Assembly: GCF_016744155.1 (NCBI RefSeq)
Contig: NZ_JADGEW010000004.1
Span: forward strand, 121,276-185,275
Length of the DNA: 64,000 nt
Direction: 5' to 3'
Source of the DNA: Amphritea sp.
GTDB taxonomy: Bacteria > Pseudomonadota > Gammaproteobacteria > Pseudomonadales > Balneatricaceae
A program made the position numbers and the translations under genes. Below the pieces are notes generated by a model, which saw only the letters and a program-made list of their open reading frames with translations, was not told where the DNA came from and did not search any database. This document shows, one piece after another, positions 9,907-19,357 of the stretch; position 1 is the first letter of the stretch; each line of letters starts with the position of its first letter.

Positions 9907-10305
9907 CGTATATACGGTTTGTCCTAAACGATGTGGATTGGAATATTCATTTGAAATCATATGATCAATTAGGTGATTTCTCTGTGGTGTAGGCTTAGAC
10001 AGATAATGAACCATAGTTTTACGACTTTAGGATAACAATAAGCCTAAGGGATTATGAATTTATACCGCAACGCACAAGATTTTTCTGCGGGAATGAGTAT
10101 AATCAGCGACACAGTCTCAGTTTGAGTTAAAGGTTACCTGTTGTTGCTTTCACAGGTATGTAATTTATCTCAACTGCCAGAGATAGTTTCAGTTAGATCA
10201 AACAGTTATGCCATTATTCTGTAATGTTATTATTCTGTCAGGCCATAAGCCAATATCTGAAAACTTCTCTGCCTCCATTATTTATAGTTGAATGGTGAAG
10301 TAAGT
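9907..10305. other. non-coding region upstream of mqo
   Basis: About 400 bp without a credible gene. It contains an inverted repeat ACCTGT-N10-ACAGGT at 10135-10156 and GAAATCA/TGATTTC arms around 9953-9978, either of which could be a regulator site for mqo. No regulator can be assigned. Confidence 0.35.
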
Positions 10306-11802
10306 ATGACCTCAAAATCTGTTGATGTATTGCTGGTTGGTGCAGGTGCGATGAGCACAACTCTGGGTGTTTTGCTTAAACAGCTAGACCCTTCTCTGAC
10401 AATCGCTATGGTCGAACGTCTTGACCATGTCGCTAGTGAAAGTACCGACGCGATGAATAACGCCGGTACGGGTCATGCAGCGTATTGTGAACTGAATTAT
10501 ACGTCCCAGAATGAAGACGGCAGTATCAATACCGAAAAGGCCTTTTCCATCAATGCCGCATTTGAGACTAGTCTACAATTTTGGTCTTATCTGGTTGAGC
10601 AGGGCAACCTGCCTGAACCCCATAACTTTATCAATAATGTACCGCATGAAAGTTTTGTTATGGGTGCAGAAAATGTTGAATTCCTGCGTAAACGATTTGA
10701 AGCACTGAGCTCAAAGCCACAGTTCGCGGAGATGGAATTCTCTGAAGATCCAGAAGTATTACGTCAGTGGATGCCACTGATAATGCAAAATCGCGACACT
10801 GAAGAAGCGGTTGCGGCTACTCGGGTACGCCATGGTGCTGATGTTAACTTCGGAGCTTTGGCTCGTAATATGGTTAACTATCTGGAGCAACAAGATGGCT
10901 TTGAGCTGCTGTTGAGCCATTCGGTTGAAGAGATGTCCCAGTACAGTAATGGTGACTGGCGTGTCGACCTTAAGAATGGGCACACGGGTAAGGCCGAGAG
11001 TCTTAGAACTAAATTTTTATTCTTTGGCGCCGGAGGCGGGGCTTTACCGTTACTACAGATGTCGGGTATTCCGGAAGGCGATGGTTACGGTGGCTTCCCT
11101 GTAAGTGGACAGTGGTTAGTTTGTAAAAAACCGGAAATTGTTGAGCAGCATATGGCAAAGGTTTATGGACAGGCTCCTATAGGTGCTCCGCCGATGTCGG
11201 TTCCTCATCTGGACAGCCGGGTTATTGATGGAAAACGAGCTTTGTTATTCGGACCTTTTGCAGGCTTTACGACTAAGTTTCTGAAACAGGGATCGGCATT
11301 GGATATGCCTTTGAGTATGCGATTGAGTAACCTTAAGCCCATCATGCAAGTGGGGGCTAAGAACATGGACCTTACCCGATACCTTATTAGTGAGGTGATG
11401 CAGTCCCACGGTGATCGGGTCGATTCGCTACGTCGCTTTTTCCCGGATGCTAAGGATGAAGACTGGGAGCTATCCTATGCAGGTCAGCGTGTTCAGATAA
11501 TTAAGAAGAACGTCGAGGGTGAAGGTAAGCTGGAGTTTGGTACAGAAGTTATCTCTTCTGCTGATAAGTCTCTGGCGGCGTTGCTAGGTGCATCTCCAGG
11601 TGCTTCTACAGCAACCCCAACGATGATCAACGTAATTGAACGCTGTTTCCCTGAGCGTCTTGCTACGCCTGAGTGGCAGGCGAAAATGAAAGAATTGGTG
11701 CCTTCCTATGGTCAGTCCCTGATCGAGGATGGGTCACTGCTTCGCACTGTGCGCAAGCGTACTCTGTCTACTCTTAACCTAGATCAGAATTATCAATCCT
11801 GA
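10306..11802 (+). CDS. mqo: malate:quinone oxidoreductase
   Basis: A 498-residue FAD-dependent peripheral membrane enzyme that oxidises malate to oxaloacetate and passes electrons to quinone, replacing or complementing NAD-malate dehydrogenase in the TCA cycle. The FAD motif VGAGAMSTTLG is near the N-terminus, followed by the ESTDAMNNAGTGHA block and the C-terminal LLGASPGASTA signature of Mqo. The frame extends upstream to a TTG at 10288, but ATG 10306 preceded by GGTGAAG is more likely and gives the usual length. The gene is monocistronic with a terminator right after it. Confidence 0.95.
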   Translation: MTSKSVDVLLVGAGAMSTTLGVLLKQLDPSLTIAMVERLDHVASESTDAMNNAGTGHAAYCELNYTSQNEDGSINTEKAFSINAAFETSLQFWSYLVEQGNLPEPHNFINNVPHESFVMGAENVEFLRKRFEALSSKPQFAEMEFSEDPEVLRQWMPLIMQNRDTEEAVAATRVRHGADVNFGALARNMVNYLEQQDGFELLLSHSVEEMSQYSNGDWRVDLKNGHTGKAESLRTKFLFFGAGGGALPLLQMSGIPEGDGYGGFPVSGQWLVCKKPEIVEQHMAKVYGQAPIGAPPMSVPHLDSRVIDGKRALLFGPFAGFTTKFLKQGSALDMPLSMRLSNLKPIMQVGAKNMDLTRYLISEVMQSHGDRVDSLRRFFPDAKDEDWELSYAGQRVQIIKKNVEGEGKLEFGTEVISSADKSLAALLGASPGASTATPTMINVIERCFPERLATPEWQAKMKELVPSYGQSLIEDGSLLRTVRKRTLSTLNLDQNYQS

Positions 11803-11820
11803 TTGAAAGGTATTAATGAA

Positions 11821-11847
11821 AACCACTCTTCGGAGTGGTTTTTTTTG
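11821..11847 (+). terminator. Rho-independent terminator after mqo
   Basis: The stem AACCACTC-TTCG-GAGTGGTT is followed by eight Ts. Confidence 0.92.
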
Positions 11848-11932
11848 TCTGGAATGATAATTAAGGGTTTTCTTTATTAGTGAATTCTAATATATTGCAT
11901 CTCACAATCTGTATGAGCTAATGGAGAGTGGT

Positions 11933-12517
11933 ATGAAAGTAACGGTATTGGCAGCAGGGCTGTTTAGTTGCATCTTTGCAGTAACAGCGGTTGCAGCAGA
12001 TAAGCCCAGCAAAGCATCAGCACAAACCATCCTAAATCTTTACGCAACAGCAACTGAAGCCTGGGGAATGCTACAGCAGGATTCCACAGCGATACTGGTG
12101 GATGTTCGTGACCCGGTTGAAGCTAAATTTACCGGTTTTGCAACTCCTACAGATATTCACATACCTTTCATGGTGGCTGATCCGCATGGGTGGAGTTATA
12201 TGAACTCCAGCTGGGAGATGGTGAAAAACCCGGCTTTTGAAACACAATTGACTGACAAACTTAGTCAGCTTGGAGCGAACAGTGATACCCCCATTATCGT
12301 GATGTGTCGTTCCGGTTCGTCACGCAGTGCGCCTGCGGTGAATATGCTTGCCGCTAAAGGGTATCAAAATGTATGGACAGTAGTGGATGGCTTCGAGGGA
12401 AGTACCTTGAAAGAGGGTGCCTCTAAAGGTGTTCGTGCTGTTAATGGCTGGCGTAATTCGGGGCTTCCCTGGAGTTATAAGGTCGACTCGGCTGTCGCTT
12501 GGCGCCCATCAAAATAA
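11933..12517 (+). CDS. exported rhodanese-domain protein
   Basis: A 194-residue protein with an N-terminal signal peptide (hydrophobic segment then VAADK, cleavage near residue 22) and one rhodanese domain. The active-site loop is CRSGSSRS with catalytic cysteine about C125. It probably binds or transfers sulfane sulfur in the periplasm. ATG 11933 is chosen over the in-frame ATG at 11921 because GGAG lies at the right distance. A DsrE-like exported protein follows 28 bp downstream, so the two look like a periplasmic sulfur-handling pair. The physiological donor is unknown. Confidence 0.85.
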   Translation: MKVTVLAAGLFSCIFAVTAVAADKPSKASAQTILNLYATATEAWGMLQQDSTAILVDVRDPVEAKFTGFATPTDIHIPFMVADPHGWSYMNSSWEMVKNPAFETQLTDKLSQLGANSDTPIIVMCRSGSSRSAPAVNMLAAKGYQNVWTVVDGFEGSTLKEGASKGVRAVNGWRNSGLPWSYKVDSAVAWRPSK

Positions 12518-12545
12518 CCAAACTTAATATAAGGACATTTACGAG

Positions 12546-12977
12546 ATGAAAAAATTAATTATTTCAACGGTGCTGGCCGCTGCTTTGTTTGCCCCGGTCG
12601 TTGCGACTGCATCAGAAACAGTTGATAAAGTATTGATTACGTTGACAAGTGCAGAACAGCAAACCCGTGGAATGGCGATGGTGTTGGGTAATATGATGCA
12701 GGCAAAAGGTGCTAAAGTCAGTGTGCTTTTGTGTGATAGCGCAGGCGATATGGCGCTTAAAGGGCATGAATCTGCACCTCTTAAGCCAAAGAATGTGACA
12801 CCGGAACAGCTGATGCAAAAGTTGATCTCTGGCGGCGCCAAGGTTGATGTATGTGCACTGTATCTACCTAATAAAGGCGTGACTATGGATGCTTTGCTAA
12901 GCGGTATTGGTGCAGCTAAACCGCCGGTTATGGCCGCTGCTCTTATCGATGCTGATACCCGTGTTTTCAATTTCTAA
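12546..12977 (+). CDS. exported DsrE-family protein
   Basis: A 143-residue protein with a clear signal peptide (MKKLI start, cleavage after about residue 22, ATASE) and a DsrE/F-type fold. Cysteines at LLCDS and VDVCAL are the candidates for sulfur binding. DsrE-family proteins act as sulfur carriers or as partners of rhodaneses. The tight linkage to the exported rhodanese upstream (28 bp) and the shared terminator point to a common operon. The function in sulfur relay is inferred. Confidence 0.78.
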   Translation: MKKLIISTVLAAALFAPVVATASETVDKVLITLTSAEQQTRGMAMVLGNMMQAKGAKVSVLLCDSAGDMALKGHESAPLKPKNVTPEQLMQKLISGGAKVDVCALYLPNKGVTMDALLSGIGAAKPPVMAAALIDADTRVFNF

Positions 12978-13016
12978 AGCCGGTTTATAAGCTTCGAAGT
13001 ACTCAGTAATATTTAT

Positions 13017-13055
13017 AAAACGCACCCGAGGGTAATCTAAGGGTGCGTTTTTTTT
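13017..13055 (+). terminator. terminator after the rhodanese-DsrE operon
   Basis: The arms AAAACGCACCC and GGGTGCGTTTT flank a 13-base loop and are followed by further Ts. Confidence 0.88.
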
Positions 13056-13094
13056 AGTTCGTATGGGTATGTATTAAACTCTATAATCACCTAT

Positions 13095-13661
13095 ATGAAG
13101 ACTCTGCCGCTATTTCCTTTGCCCTTAGTGCTGTTCCCTGGAACGGTACTGCCATTACAGATCTTTGAAATGCGTTATCGGCGGATGGTGAAAGACCTCC
13201 TTGCCGAGAGTGGTCAGTTCGTCATTCTACAGGCCCCAATTCCGGATAGCCCAAACAGTGATTTTGAAATGATCGGAACCTTGTCGAAGATTATCGACTG
13301 GCAGCCGATGCAGAATCAGATGATCGCCATTCAGGTGGAAGGTGAACAGCGCGCTAAGATTTCCAGGGTGACGATAGCCTCTGATGGGCTGCTATCAGGG
13401 CAGGCGGAAGCGCTTAGTTTCAACCTGGAACCTATGCTTGAAGAGTATTCAGCTAGGCTTAAGGATATTTCGATTCTTCTTGAGCAGCATCCTCTGTTAT
13501 CATTCCGGTCTGTTCAAATTAATGCTGAAAACGCCGAAGCTTTTAGTTATCAACTGGCGTCGCTTATCCCATTTTCAGGAGCGGACAAACAGAGGTTGTT
13601 AGAGCTCGATAGCTCATTACAACGCCTGGAAATGATACTCTCCCTGCTCAAGGACTTTTGA
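13095..13661 (+). CDS. LON substrate-binding-domain protein
   Basis: A 188-residue protein made only of the Lon N-terminal (PUA-like) domain. The opening LPLFPLPLVLFPGTVLPLQI and FEMRYRRMV are the family's hallmark. There is no ATPase or protease domain. Stand-alone proteins of this type are common in gammaproteobacteria and their function is not established. The stop codon overlaps the start of the following methyltransferase (TGATG), so the two are translationally coupled. Confidence 0.85.
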   Translation: MKTLPLFPLPLVLFPGTVLPLQIFEMRYRRMVKDLLAESGQFVILQAPIPDSPNSDFEMIGTLSKIIDWQPMQNQMIAIQVEGEQRAKISRVTIASDGLLSGQAEALSFNLEPMLEEYSARLKDISILLEQHPLLSFRSVQINAENAEAFSYQLASLIPFSGADKQRLLELDSSLQRLEMILSLLKDF

Positions 13662-14659
13662 TGCTCAACCTGATTAAAGACGCACTGGCTCGTCGTAGCG
13701 AACTGTTGGATGCTCTGCATAAAGAAAATACGGATTGCTACCGCTTATATCACGGTTCTAATGAAGGCTGTTCAGGTCTTACCGTAGACCGGTATGGTCC
13801 TCAATTGTTGATACAGACCTTTCATCAGCCAATCACAGAGGTTGAGGCTGAGGCTATTCATAAGCTTATCGAGGATGCACTTAGTTGCTCGTTGGTCTTG
13901 GTATATAACGACCGTAGCTCTGCTAATTCGCGGCGTGCGGATGACTCGGTTGTGGATGGCTGGGAAGCTGTTGCCCATGAGCTGGGTATTTCCTATCAGA
14001 TAAGGGGAAAACATAAAGGGCAGGACCCATTACTCTTTCTGGATATGCGCGCCGGTAGGCGTTGGATTCAGCAGAATGCAGCGGGTAAGTCTGTGTTGAA
14101 TCTCTTTTCATATACCTGTGGAGTTGGCGTGGTTGCTGCCTCAGCCGGTGCCAGCCGGGTTTTGAATGTAGACTTTTCTACCCGCTCATTAGATGTGGGG
14201 AGAAATAATGCTCAACTTAACGATCTGGATGAACAGCAGATCGATTTTTTTCAGAGTGATTTCTTTACTGCTGCTAAGCAATTGGCAGGCATTCCGATTA
14301 AGCAAAGGGTAGGGCGCGGACGTAAACCTAAACCTTTTCCAAGAGTCGATCAGGAACAGTTTGATCTGGTCTTTCTTGACCCTCCACGCTGGGCGAAAAG
14401 TGCATTTGGTACAGTGGATCTGATTCGGGATTATCCCAGTGTGTTGAAACCTGCGCTGTTAGCAACAAAGCCCGGAGGGCAGCTAGTCTGTGCCAATAAT
14501 GTTGCCAGTGTAAGTTATGAGGAGTGGTTGGATGTTGTTCAGCGTTGCGCCATAAAGGCAGGTTGCCCAGTACAACAGGTAACGCAATTAGAGCCCGAGC
14601 AGGATTTTCCCTCCCCTGATGGACGCTTTCCACTGAAGCTTGTGGTATTGCAGCTCTAA
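13661..14659 (+). CDS. class I SAM-dependent methyltransferase, RlmI/RlmK-like
   Basis: A 332-residue enzyme. The SAM motif I is NLFSYTCGVGV (from about residue 146), the ribose-binding acidic residue is in VDFS, and the catalytic motif is DPPRWAKS (about residue 240). This arrangement matches the RlmI/RlmK group of 23S rRNA cytosine-5 or guanine-7 methyltransferases, although the N-terminal region is shorter than RlmI. rRNA is therefore the likely substrate, but the base is not predictable. The ATG overlaps the preceding stop in TGATG. Confidence 0.75.
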   Translation: MLNLIKDALARRSELLDALHKENTDCYRLYHGSNEGCSGLTVDRYGPQLLIQTFHQPITEVEAEAIHKLIEDALSCSLVLVYNDRSSANSRRADDSVVDGWEAVAHELGISYQIRGKHKGQDPLLFLDMRAGRRWIQQNAAGKSVLNLFSYTCGVGVVAASAGASRVLNVDFSTRSLDVGRNNAQLNDLDEQQIDFFQSDFFTAAKQLAGIPIKQRVGRGRKPKPFPRVDQEQFDLVFLDPPRWAKSAFGTVDLIRDYPSVLKPALLATKPGGQLVCANNVASVSYEEWLDVVQRCAIKAGCPVQQVTQLEPEQDFPSPDGRFPLKLVVLQL

Positions 14660-14689
14660 GCTGCGCATTTTACGTGACTCGCTTCGGCT

Positions 14690-15007
14690 TTAGATTCGAT
14701 GAGCGTCAAGAATAATACCGGTGACCCGGCCACCTAACATCGCCACCCGGCCACGGGCTCTGTCGTCACCGGTGGCGGTGAATTCAAACAGGTAGGACCG
14801 CCAGATTTTGACCCTGCCCTGGTCGTCACGCTTAAGCCACATGCCCCGCAGATAGACGCTTTGATCCAGTAGTTGGACATCCATCTCTTTACAGTAGTTG
14901 CGGGCTGCTTTCAGGGCGAACTCTTTTACTTTTAATGAATGCCACCAGTGTAGTAGAAGCGACACTATCAGGGTCAACCAGAACAGATCTGCAAGTTCCA
15001 GATACAT
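14690..15007 (-). CDS. DUF3301 family protein
   Basis: A 105-residue protein with one N-terminal membrane segment (LADLFWLTLIVSLLLHWW) and a cytoplasmic domain with the conserved AARNYCKEMDVQLLDQSV block of DUF3301. The family is restricted to proteobacteria and has no known function. It overlaps the stop of the EamA gene upstream by one base (TGATG), so the two are co-translated. It converges on the methyltransferase gene. Confidence 0.82.
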   Translation of the reverse strand: MYLELADLFWLTLIVSLLLHWWHSLKVKEFALKAARNYCKEMDVQLLDQSVYLRGMWLKRDDQGRVKIWRSYLFEFTATGDDRARGRVAMLGGRVTGIILDAHRI

Positions 15008-15870
15008 CAATTACTCTCCCTTCCTAACCATACAGAGCCTATGCCGCCGCCGATAATCAGCACCGCACCAATGACAGCCATCATATCAGGAACTTGCTGC
15101 CAGAAAAGCCATCCCAGTAATCCTGCGAACAATACACCAAAATAACTGAGTGGAGCGATGATGGTGGCTTTGGCATAACTGTAAGCTTGCGTATATAGCC
15201 ACATGATCAACCAAATTGACAGACTGATACCCAGCAAAAAGGGCACACTAACGAGAGGGATCGGCTGCCAGTTACTTAGAGCTAAAGGTAATGAGAAGAG
15301 TAATGATAGAGTGAAATAGTAAAACAGAATTCGGTTTGTTGGCTCGGTGAGTGTCAGTACCCGGGTGGTCACGATGGACACGGTTAGCGCAAGTGCTGAG
15401 GTAAACGCAACCAGATGCCAGGGATTCGCAGAGCCTCCATCGGGTTTTAATACAAAACCTATACCGATGAACCCTAGTATCACCGGAAGCCAGTTTATCA
15501 GTGGCATTTTGTACTTGAGCCAGAGCAGTACTAAAACAGGTACTATCAGTGGTGCAGAGTTTCGAAGTAGAGAGGCTTCGCCTAAGGGAATCTGTTTCAA
15601 AGCAAGGTAATAGGTGTAAAAGCAAAGCCAGCCAGAAAATCCCCTGATAAGGTGGAGAAGAGGCCTTTCAGTTTTAAGCGTCGTGATCCCTTTTCTAGCG
15701 AGCCAGGGGAGCATCAGCAAGGTACAGATTAGATATTGGGTTAGCACAATCTGCTCGATAGAGACGAACTGAGCGGTATACTTGGTCGCCGCGGCTGCCA
15801 GACTCATGATCAGGGTTGTGGCCAGAGCGAACGCTGCTCCGATAAGAAGTCTGGAATATTGCTTGAGCAA
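15007..15870 (-). CDS. EamA/DMT-family permease
   Basis: A 287-residue inner-membrane protein with about ten hydrophobic segments and the duplicated EamA domain. The ALKQIPLGEASLLRNSAPLIVP stretch between TM3 and TM4 is characteristic of drug/metabolite transporters. The substrate is unknown; members export amino acids, nucleosides or drugs. It forms an overlapping pair with the DUF3301 gene and is divergent from the DUF599 gene, with only 56 bp between the two starts. Confidence 0.85.
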   Translation of the reverse strand: MLKQYSRLLIGAAFALATTLIMSLAAAATKYTAQFVSIEQIVLTQYLICTLLMLPWLARKGITTLKTERPLLHLIRGFSGWLCFYTYYLALKQIPLGEASLLRNSAPLIVPVLVLLWLKYKMPLINWLPVILGFIGIGFVLKPDGGSANPWHLVAFTSALALTVSIVTTRVLTLTEPTNRILFYYFTLSLLFSLPLALSNWQPIPLVSVPFLLGISLSIWLIMWLYTQAYSYAKATIIAPLSYFGVLFAGLLGWLFWQQVPDMMAVIGAVLIIGGGIGSVWLGRESN

Positions 15871-15926
15871 GGTTGTCTATCCTGTTGCTTTAATTACAAT
15901 AACTTAATAATTGCACTATACCGGAA

Positions 15927-16643
15927 ATGACTATGGAACAACTGACCGGCTTCATCATAATAAACTGGCTAAACCTGTTTGCTTTTGTCTGGTTTCTGGT
16001 CTGCTTCAAAGGCTATAACGCTTATACTAAAAAACGCGCCAGAGATACTCATTGCCTGGCCAGTGTCATGCACAGCTATCGTTTGGAATGGATGACCCGA
16101 ATGTTGCACCGAGAGGTCAGGATTGCTGATACCACCGCTATCGCCAATCTGGAGCGTAGCGTATCATTTTTTGCATCTTCCACCATGCTTATTTTGGCTG
16201 GCCTGATGACGGTGCTGGGGTCAACTGAGAAAGCAATTGATGTGGTAGGCGATATCCCTTTTGTCAGTCACGCGACAAAAGCGGAATGGGAGCTGAAGCT
16301 GTTGGTACTGATTGGCTTGTTCATTTATGCTTTTTTTAAGTTTACCTGGAGCTTGCGCCAGTATGGTTTTACCTCTGTCATGATGGGAGGTGCACCGCAG
16401 CCGAATGATGCCACAGAGCTGGAGCTGAATGCCCATGCGAAACGGTTGGCGATAATGAGTTCGATGGCGGCAAATAATTTCAATTTAGGGTTACGGACTT
16501 ACTATTTTAGCCTCTCGGTTCTAGCTTGGTTTATTACGCCCTGGTTGTTTATTTTACTCACCAGCGGTGTCGTTATCATACTTTATCGTCGGGAATTTAA
16601 TTCCAGTACTTTGCGTCAGCTGATCATCAGTCGCACCGATTAA
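15927..16643 (+). CDS. DUF599 family membrane protein
   Basis: A 238-residue protein with about four membrane segments and the DUF599 pattern: an N-terminal TM, then YNAYTKKRARDTHCLASVM, the RLEWMTRML block and NFNLGLRTYYFSL. Function is unknown. ATG codons at 15927 and 15933 are both possible starts. It is divergent from the EamA permease and is followed by the htpG heat-shock promoter. Confidence 0.82.
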   Translation: MTMEQLTGFIIINWLNLFAFVWFLVCFKGYNAYTKKRARDTHCLASVMHSYRLEWMTRMLHREVRIADTTAIANLERSVSFFASSTMLILAGLMTVLGSTEKAIDVVGDIPFVSHATKAEWELKLLVLIGLFIYAFFKFTWSLRQYGFTSVMMGGAPQPNDATELELNAHAKRLAIMSSMAANNFNLGLRTYYFSLSVLAWFITPWLFILLTSGVVIILYRREFNSSTLRQLIISRTD

Positions 16644-16669
16644 TTTCTAGTAAAATTCAATAAAGCCCC

Positions 16670-16695
16670 CTTGAAAAGAGGGGGGCTGTCCCCAT
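16670..16695 (+). promoter_or_regulatory. sigma-32 heat-shock promoter of htpG
   Basis: CTTGAAA at 16670-16676, a 13-bp spacer, then CCCCAT at 16690-16695 match the RpoH consensus at all key positions. The site lies about 95 bp before the htpG start. The G- and C-runs also form a hairpin-like sequence, but the lack of a following T run on the plus strand favours the promoter reading. Confidence 0.82.
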
Positions 16696-16790
16696 CTTAT
16701 TGTTCAACGCTTAAGATTGTAGTTATAAGGTTTGTACCTCTACGTTTTAATACTTAGTTATTTGCAACAATAAGATTGGGAAATTGATAG

Positions 16791-18698
16791 ATGAGCACAG
16801 AAACTCAGCAGGAAACTCTTGGCTTTCAAACCGAAGTGAAGCAATTGCTTCACCTGATGATTCATTCTTTGTATTCCAACAAAGAGATCTTCCTTCGTGA
16901 GCTGATCTCTAATGCCTCTGACGCTGCCGATAAGCTTCGCTTTGAAGCGCTGTCTAAGGATGACCTATATGAAGGTGATGGCGATCTTCGCATCCGTATC
17001 GAGTTTGATAGCGAAGCTAAAACCCTCACCATTGATGATAACGGCATCGGTATGAACCGCCAGGATGTTATCGATCACCTGGGTACTATTGCTAAGTCCG
17101 GCACTTCCCAGTTCCTTTCTGAATTGAGTGGCGATCAGAAGAAAGATTCTCAACTGATCGGTCAGTTTGGTGTAGGTTTTTATTCCGCATTTATCGTCGC
17201 TAATGAGGTTGAGGTGATTACTCGTCGTGCCGGTCAGCCAGCCACTGAAGGTGTGCACTGGGTGTCTCAGGGTGAGGGTGAATTCACTGTCGCGACGGTT
17301 GAGAAAGCACAGCGCGGTACAACTATAATCCTGCATCTGAAAGAGGAAGAGTCGGAGTTTGCTGACGCTTCCCGCCTGCGCACCCTGGTACGCAAGTATT
17401 CAGATCATATCTCTCTGCCAGTAATCATGCAGAAAGAAGCCGCGCCAGTAGAAGAGGGCGAAGAACCAGCTCCTGCAGAAGATGAAACAGTCAATTCAGC
17501 TACTGCGCTTTGGACACGTTCTAAGAGCGATCTGAGCGATGAGGATTACAAAGAGTTTTATAACCATGTGTCCCATGACTTTCAGGAGCCAATGAAGTGG
17601 AGCCATAACCGGGTTGAAGGTAATCTTGAATATACCAGCCTGCTTTATGTGCCGGCTCATGCCCCTTATGACCTGTGGAATCGTGATACGCCTCGTGGTC
17701 TGAAATTGTATGTTCAGCGTGTTTTCATCATGGATGAAGCTGACCAGTTCTTGCCGATGTACCTGCGCTTTATCAAAGGTGTGGTTGATACCAACGATCT
17801 GTCCCTTAATGTTTCCCGTGAAATTCTGCAAAAAGATCCTGTCGTCGACAAGCTGAAAACTCAGTTGACCAAGCGCTCTCTGGGTATGCTGGGTAAACTG
17901 GCGAAGAACGATCCTGAACAGTATGCGAAATTCTGGACAGAGTTTGGTGAGGTAGTGAAAGAAGGCCCTGCAGAAGATCATGCTAACCGTGAGACTGTTC
18001 TGAAGCTGTTGCGTTTCGCTTCTACTCACAATGACTCTTCTGAGCAATCTGTATCTTTGGAAGATTATATCTCCCGGATGCAGGAAGGTCAGGAGAAGAT
18101 CTATTACGCTGTTGCCGAGAACTACAACACTGCTAAGAACAGCCCGCATCTGGAAATCTTCCGTAAGAAGGGCATCGAAGTGTTACTGATGTCTGATCGT
18201 GTTGATGAATGGCTGATGGGTCAGTTGTTCGACTTCCTGGGTAAGTCATTCCAGGATGTCAGCAAGGGCGAACTGGATCTGGGCGAGACTGAAAACGAAG
18301 AAGAGAAGAAAGCTCAGGAAGAGACTGCCAAAGAGATGGAAGGTCTGACCGAACGTCTTAAGAGCAGCCTTGAAGAGCAGGTGAGCGAAGTGCGTATTAC
18401 GCACCGTCTGACCGACTCTCCAGCCTGTGTGGTTCTGGGTGCTTACGATATGGGTATGCAGATGCGTAAGATCATGGAAGCGGCGGGACAGGCAGTGCCT
18501 GAAAGCAAGCCGATTTTCGAGGTCAACCCTGAGCATCCTCTGATCAGCAAGCTTGATAATGAAACCGATGAAGATCGTTTCGGTGAGCTGGCGTTGGTCG
18601 TATTCGAACAGGCCCAGCTAGCTGCTGGTGGGCAGTTGGATGATCCTGCGGCTTACGTTAGTCGTCTGAACAAATTACTGATGAACCTGATTAGCTAA
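16791..18698 (+). CDS. htpG: molecular chaperone HtpG (Hsp90)
   Basis: The 635-residue bacterial Hsp90. The N-terminal GHKL ATPase domain has [19 protein letters not shown] and [11 protein letters not shown]. The middle domain carries the NVSREILQ motif near residue 344, and the C-terminal dimerisation domain follows a charged linker-like stretch rich in Glu/Lys. Length is normal. A canonical sigma-32 promoter lies upstream and a strong terminator downstream, so it is a single-gene heat-shock unit. Confidence 0.97.
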   Translation: MSTETQQETLGFQTEVKQLLHLMIHSLYSNKEIFLRELISNASDAADKLRFEALSKDDLYEGDGDLRIRIEFDSEAKTLTIDDNGIGMNRQDVIDHLGTIAKSGTSQFLSELSGDQKKDSQLIGQFGVGFYSAFIVANEVEVITRRAGQPATEGVHWVSQGEGEFTVATVEKAQRGTTIILHLKEEESEFADASRLRTLVRKYSDHISLPVIMQKEAAPVEEGEEPAPAEDETVNSATALWTRSKSDLSDEDYKEFYNHVSHDFQEPMKWSHNRVEGNLEYTSLLYVPAHAPYDLWNRDTPRGLKLYVQRVFIMDEADQFLPMYLRFIKGVVDTNDLSLNVSREILQKDPVVDKLKTQLTKRSLGMLGKLAKNDPEQYAKFWTEFGEVVKEGPAEDHANRETVLKLLRFASTHNDSSEQSVSLEDYISRMQEGQEKIYYAVAENYNTAKNSPHLEIFRKKGIEVLLMSDRVDEWLMGQLFDFLGKSFQDVSKGELDLGETENEEEKKAQEETAKEMEGLTERLKSSLEEQVSEVRITHRLTDSPACVVLGAYDMGMQMRKIMEAAGQAVPESKPIFEVNPEHPLISKLDNETDEDRFGELALVVFEQAQLAAGGQLDDPAAYVSRLNKLLMNLIS

Positions 18699-18720
18699 TC
18701 TGCAACGACAGATCTGATAA

Positions 18721-18746
18721 AAGGCGACCTGTGGGTCGCCTTTTTT
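18721..18746 (+). terminator. Rho-independent terminator after htpG
   Basis: The stem AAGGCGACC/GGTCGCCTT with a short loop is followed by a T run. Confidence 0.9.
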
Positions 18747-18813
18747 GTGTCTGACCTGTAGGTTGGGGTGAGGTACGAACCCCAACATCAGCGGGTAATC
18801 GACAGGAACGGTC

Positions 18814-19167
18814 ATGGACAGCGAACAATTACAATACTGCCAAACGGCTTTAACAGCACTTAAGCAGGAACTAGAACTCGAGATTGCCGACCTGGAACTG
18901 AGTGCCCGTCCTGTTCAATTGGATCAGCAAGCGGTTGGCCGGGTGTCACGGGGCGATGCTCTGCAACAGCAAAATATGGCGCTGGCAAATCTGGAACAGT
19001 GTCGTATCAGAATGCACGAGGTACTTCACGCTGAGAGCAAGTTTGGTGTGACCGAATACGGTTATTGTGAAGCCTGTGATGAGGTCATTAACCTGCCCAG
19101 AATGCTGGCGCGGCCAGACAGTCGCTACTGCCTTGGATGTCAGTCTGTTGTCGAAGAGGCAGATTAA
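18814..19167 (+). CDS. TraR/DksA-family zinc-finger protein
   Basis: A 117-residue protein with an N-terminal helical region and a C-terminal four-cysteine zinc finger (C-x2-C in GYCEACDE, C-x2-C in YCLGCQ). That organisation matches short DksA/TraR proteins that enter the RNA polymerase secondary channel. It is shorter than DksA and lacks a clear DxxDxA coiled-coil tip, so it is a paralogue rather than DksA itself. It has its own upstream region behind the htpG terminator. Confidence 0.8.
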   Translation: MDSEQLQYCQTALTALKQELELEIADLELSARPVQLDQQAVGRVSRGDALQQQNMALANLEQCRIRMHEVLHAESKFGVTEYGYCEACDEVINLPRMLARPDSRYCLGCQSVVEEAD

Positions 19168-19241
19168 GCGCGGAGAACTAAAATGGCTGATATTCAATGT
19201 ATCAGCCTTTTCTATTTATGCATTGCGTTACACTGGTCTGT

Positions 19242-19265
19242 GTCTGCTTTGTGCCAAAAGCAGAC
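19242..19265. repeat. left hairpin flanking the crotonase gene
   Basis: A 24-bp inverted repeat with arms GTCTGCTTT and AAAGCAGAC. A closely related 24-bp hairpin lies at 20186-20209 on the other side of the crotonase gene; 20 of 24 positions agree. Confidence 0.7.
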
Positions 19266-19357
19266 TCTGTAATGAGATAAGTTGTGTACTTTAACTTGAA
19301 ACAGTAGATTGTTTATTACTCCTCTGAATTGCTGGTTATTAAAAAGGTAAGGATTGA

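Noticed and set aside
12539..12970. A 143-codon minus-strand frame overlapping the DsrE gene almost exactly
   Set aside because: It mirrors the DsrE gene in the opposite strand. The plus-strand protein has a signal peptide and ribosome site, and the minus frame has neither a family nor a ribosome site.
16663..16688. The G/C-rich hairpin after the DUF599 gene considered as a terminator
   Set aside because: No T run follows on the plus strand, and the sequence matches a sigma-32 promoter for htpG with correct spacing.
17496..18149. A 217-codon open frame on the minus strand inside htpG
   Set aside because: It is antisense to a fully conserved Hsp90 coding sequence and has no family features; its openness follows from the codon use of htpG.
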